Part shown: piece after piece, positions 62,302 through 64,000 of the stretch | Layout: every line of letters begins with the position of its first letter | Numbering within the stretch: the first letter of the stretch is position 1 | Source of the DNA: Zunongwangia profunda SM-A87 | GTDB taxonomy: Bacteria > Bacteroidota > Bacteroidia > Flavobacteriales > Flavobacteriaceae | Direction of reading: 5' to 3' | Assembly (NCBI RefSeq): GCF_000023465.1 | Contig: NC_014041.1 | Coordinates: 3,726,001-3,790,000 of the forward strand | Length of the DNA stretch: 64,000 bases | Made by a program: the position numbers and the translations under genes | Notes under the pieces: generated by a model | Database searches by the model: none | Seen by the model: only the letters and a program-made list of their open reading frames with translations | What the model was told of the DNA's origin: nothing

Positions 62302-64000
62302 TTAAAAATCAATATTTAATCCAAGTAAGAACTTACCAGTTGTAGGATAAGCATTTAGTTCTAACCCACTGTCCAATACTCCTCTAGGAAGTTCAGGGTT
62401 AAATCCACTGTATTTAGTAAAAGTTAGCGGGTTTTGGGCTACAGCATAAATTCTCAAACGGGATAAATTTATATATTCTACAATTTTATCACTGAAGTTA
62501 TAACCTAACGTAATATTGTTTACTCTAAGGAAATCACCATCTTCTAAATAATAATCAGATGGAAGTGGTACTTCGTTAAAAGCTCTTGGACCTGCAGAGG
62601 CCTCAGTTGGCACTACATTACGTTCTGCAAATAAATCGGCATCGATGTTTTCACCACTAAAGCGCTGTGCTCTTAAACCATTAAATACTTTATTCCCAAC
62701 ATTACCAAATAATGAAGTAGAAAAATCTACTTGCTTATAGGTAAATCCAAGATTAATACCATAATAAAAATCTGGTTGGTACGATCCCATATATTGTCTG
62801 TCGGCCTGGGAAATTGTTCCATCACCATTAGTATCTACATATCTAAAATCACCAACAGAAGCAGCAGGCTGTGCACTATTACCTATTTCTTCCTGAGATT
62901 CAAAAATACCATCAGTTTTATAAAGCCAAAAAGTTCCTAATTGATTTCCCTCTACAGTTCTGGTAACTATTTTCCCATTTTGTAAATCTCCACTATCAAT
63001 AAAAGGAGTTGCATTTGCTACAACAGGATTAATTTTGGTAAGTTCATTTTCGTTCTTAGTAATATTGAAACCAATATTATAGCTAAAATCACCGCTTTCT
63101 GATTCATCCGACCAATTTAAACCAAATTCTATACCTTTATTTTCAATACTTCCTGCATTGGTTACGAAGTTATCATCACCTGAAGTTTGTGGTAGCGCTA
63201 AAGGAAAAAGAATATCTTCAGTAGTCTTCTTATAATAAGTTACTTCCCCTCTCAACTTACCTTGGATTAATCCAAACTCAACACCTAGGTCCAATTCTTT
63301 TGTAGTTTCCCATTTAAGGTTTTCATCATATTGCTGAATAGACGATCCTCCAATGGCTACACCAGATGGAAAAGGATATGCTGAAAAATCTATTAGCTGA
63401 AGGAATAAACCAGAATTTATACGATCATTTCCTACTAAACCATAACTACCTCTAACTTTTAAATTGCTAATGAAATTTTGATTGCTGAAGAAATTTTCAT
63501 TATCAATATTCCAAGCAACACCAAAAGATGGGTAGTATTTTATACGCTGAGATTCTGCAAATTTTGATGACCCTTCTCTACGTATGGTGGCGTTAAAAAC
63601 ATAGCGTTTATCAAAATTATATAGTAATCGCGAGAAATAAGCAAGACGCGTGGACTTGTCACCACTATTTTCAACTTTTTGTCCTTCTTGCTCTCCAACA
63701 TTCAAATACAAAAGATTATCCGATGGTGGCACTCCTCTTCTTGAACCTTGTAAAAACTCTGAAGAGAAACGCTCTGCTGTTAATCCTAATGTTAGATTTA
63801 TATCATGCTTTCCAAACTTCTTATCGAAAGTTAAAAAGTTATCCCAGTTAAAACGCTCTTCATCTACATCGCGAACAGTTAATTGCTGATTTTGATTATT
63901 TATCTGGACTCCACTTTCATTTTCCACATTATAGCTTGCACCATAAGATCTAATCTTTTGTCTTAAAACATTAACCCCTAAACTAGAGCGGAAAGACAAC
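62302..64000 (-). CDS. SusC-like TonB-dependent transporter, C-terminal part (5' cut by window edge)
   Basis: The frame is open to the window edge; about 565 residues are visible, all beta-barrel. Typical SusC segments: FISNLKVRGSYGLVGNDRIN, KWETTKELDLGVEFGLIQG, VGDFRYVDTNGDGTISQADR and the final GKFLLGLNIDF, with an aromatic last residue for outer-membrane insertion. The plug and N-terminal domain lie outside. It is 12 bp upstream of SusD and opens PUL 2. Confidence 0.92.
   Translation of the reverse strand, partial: LSFRSSLGVNVLRQKIRSYGASYNVENESGVQINNQNQQLTVRDVDEERFNWDNFLTFDKKFGKHDINLTLGLTAERFSSEFLQGSRRGVPPSDNLLYLNVGEQEGQKVENSGDKSTRLAYFSRLLYNFDKRYVFNATIRREGSSKFAESQRIKYYPSFGVAWNIDNENFFSNQNFISNLKVRGSYGLVGNDRINSGLFLQLIDFSAYPFPSGVAIGGSSIQQYDENLKWETTKELDLGVEFGLIQGKLRGEVTYYKKTTEDILFPLALPQTSGDDNFVTNAGSIENKGIEFGLNWSDESESGDFSYNIGFNITKNENELTKINPVVANATPFIDSGDLQNGKIVTRTVEGNQLGTFWLYKTDGIFESQEEIGNSAQPAASVGDFRYVDTNGDGTISQADRQYMGSYQPDFYYGINLGFTYKQVDFSTSLFGNVGNKVFNGLRAQRFSGENIDADLFAERNVVPTEASAGPRAFNEVPLPSDYYLEDGDFLRVNNITLGYNFSDKIVEYINLSRLRIYAVAQNPLTFTKYSGFNPELPRGVLDSGLELNAYPTTGKFLLGLNIDF

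Noticed and set aside
1..64000. CRISPR arrays, rRNA genes and classical riboswitches
   Set aside because: No regularly spaced direct repeats, rRNA-like sequence or recognisable riboswitch core was found by reading.

Overview
The window reads as a marine-type member of the Flavobacteriaceae (Bacteroidota). Supporting signs are CTnDOT-style tra genes, three SusC/SusD pairs, lipoprotein signals ending in a Cys followed by acidic residues, many glycoside hydrolases, two sulfatases and very AT-rich intergenic DNA. The genus cannot be fixed from sequence alone; Zunongwangia-, Salegentibacter- or Gramella-like genomes would fit.

Layout. (1) 1-13,005: right part of an integrative conjugative element (CTn1): the tail of a large helicase/methylase-like protein, then traF, traG, three related periplasmic proteins, traJ, traK, a TraL-like protein, traM, traN, a DUF3945-like protein, a winged-helix protein, a 52-residue protein and a large serine recombinase. 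The element ends in a 22-bp sequence resembling a tRNA-Arg 3' end. (2) 13,006-43,189: a polysaccharide island. The minus-strand genes encode two SusC/SusD pairs, surface glycan-binding lipoproteins, a GH5-like enzyme, an SSS symporter, a GH130 mannosylglucose phosphorylase, a mannobiose/cellobiose 2-epimerase, a type-B carboxylesterase, a GH30, an esterase-GH26 fusion and a sulfatase. A divergent AraC regulator lies in the middle. Together they look like a complete beta-mannan (glucomannan) route: surface cleavage and de-esterification, uptake, epimerisation of mannobiose to mannosylglucose, then phosphorolysis. A plus-strand trio (gluconate 2-dehydrogenase subunit 3-like, GMC oxidoreductase, TIM-barrel isomerase) follows. 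(3) 43,190-46,060: a mobile-element graveyard with a tyrosine-integrase remnant, a broken IS256 transposase, a 34-bp palindrome and an apparently intact IS3 element. (4) 46,061-49,931: a second, diverged, directly oriented copy of the traM-end-to-recombinase module, abutting a complete tRNA-Arg(TCG). (5) 50,006-64,000: chromosomal side: a GIY-YIG gene wedged between the tRNA and a 32-bp copy of the tRNA 5' half, a YqeY-like gene, a frameshifted esterase, a GH2, and a second PUL (SusC/SusD, GH144, esterase, sulfatase, GH3) predicted to act on beta-1,2-glucan.

Interpretation. Two related elements appear to have integrated in tandem at the 3' end of tRNA-Arg. The second has lost most of its transfer genes next to an IS3, and the mannan PUL now lies between two att-like sites and two serine recombinases. 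The PUL is therefore a candidate mobile cargo. Several genes show decay or possible switching: a 1-nt frameshift in a homopolymer at the SusC signal peptide, a frameshifted esterase, a GH30 remnant next to the att site, and broken integrase and transposase genes.
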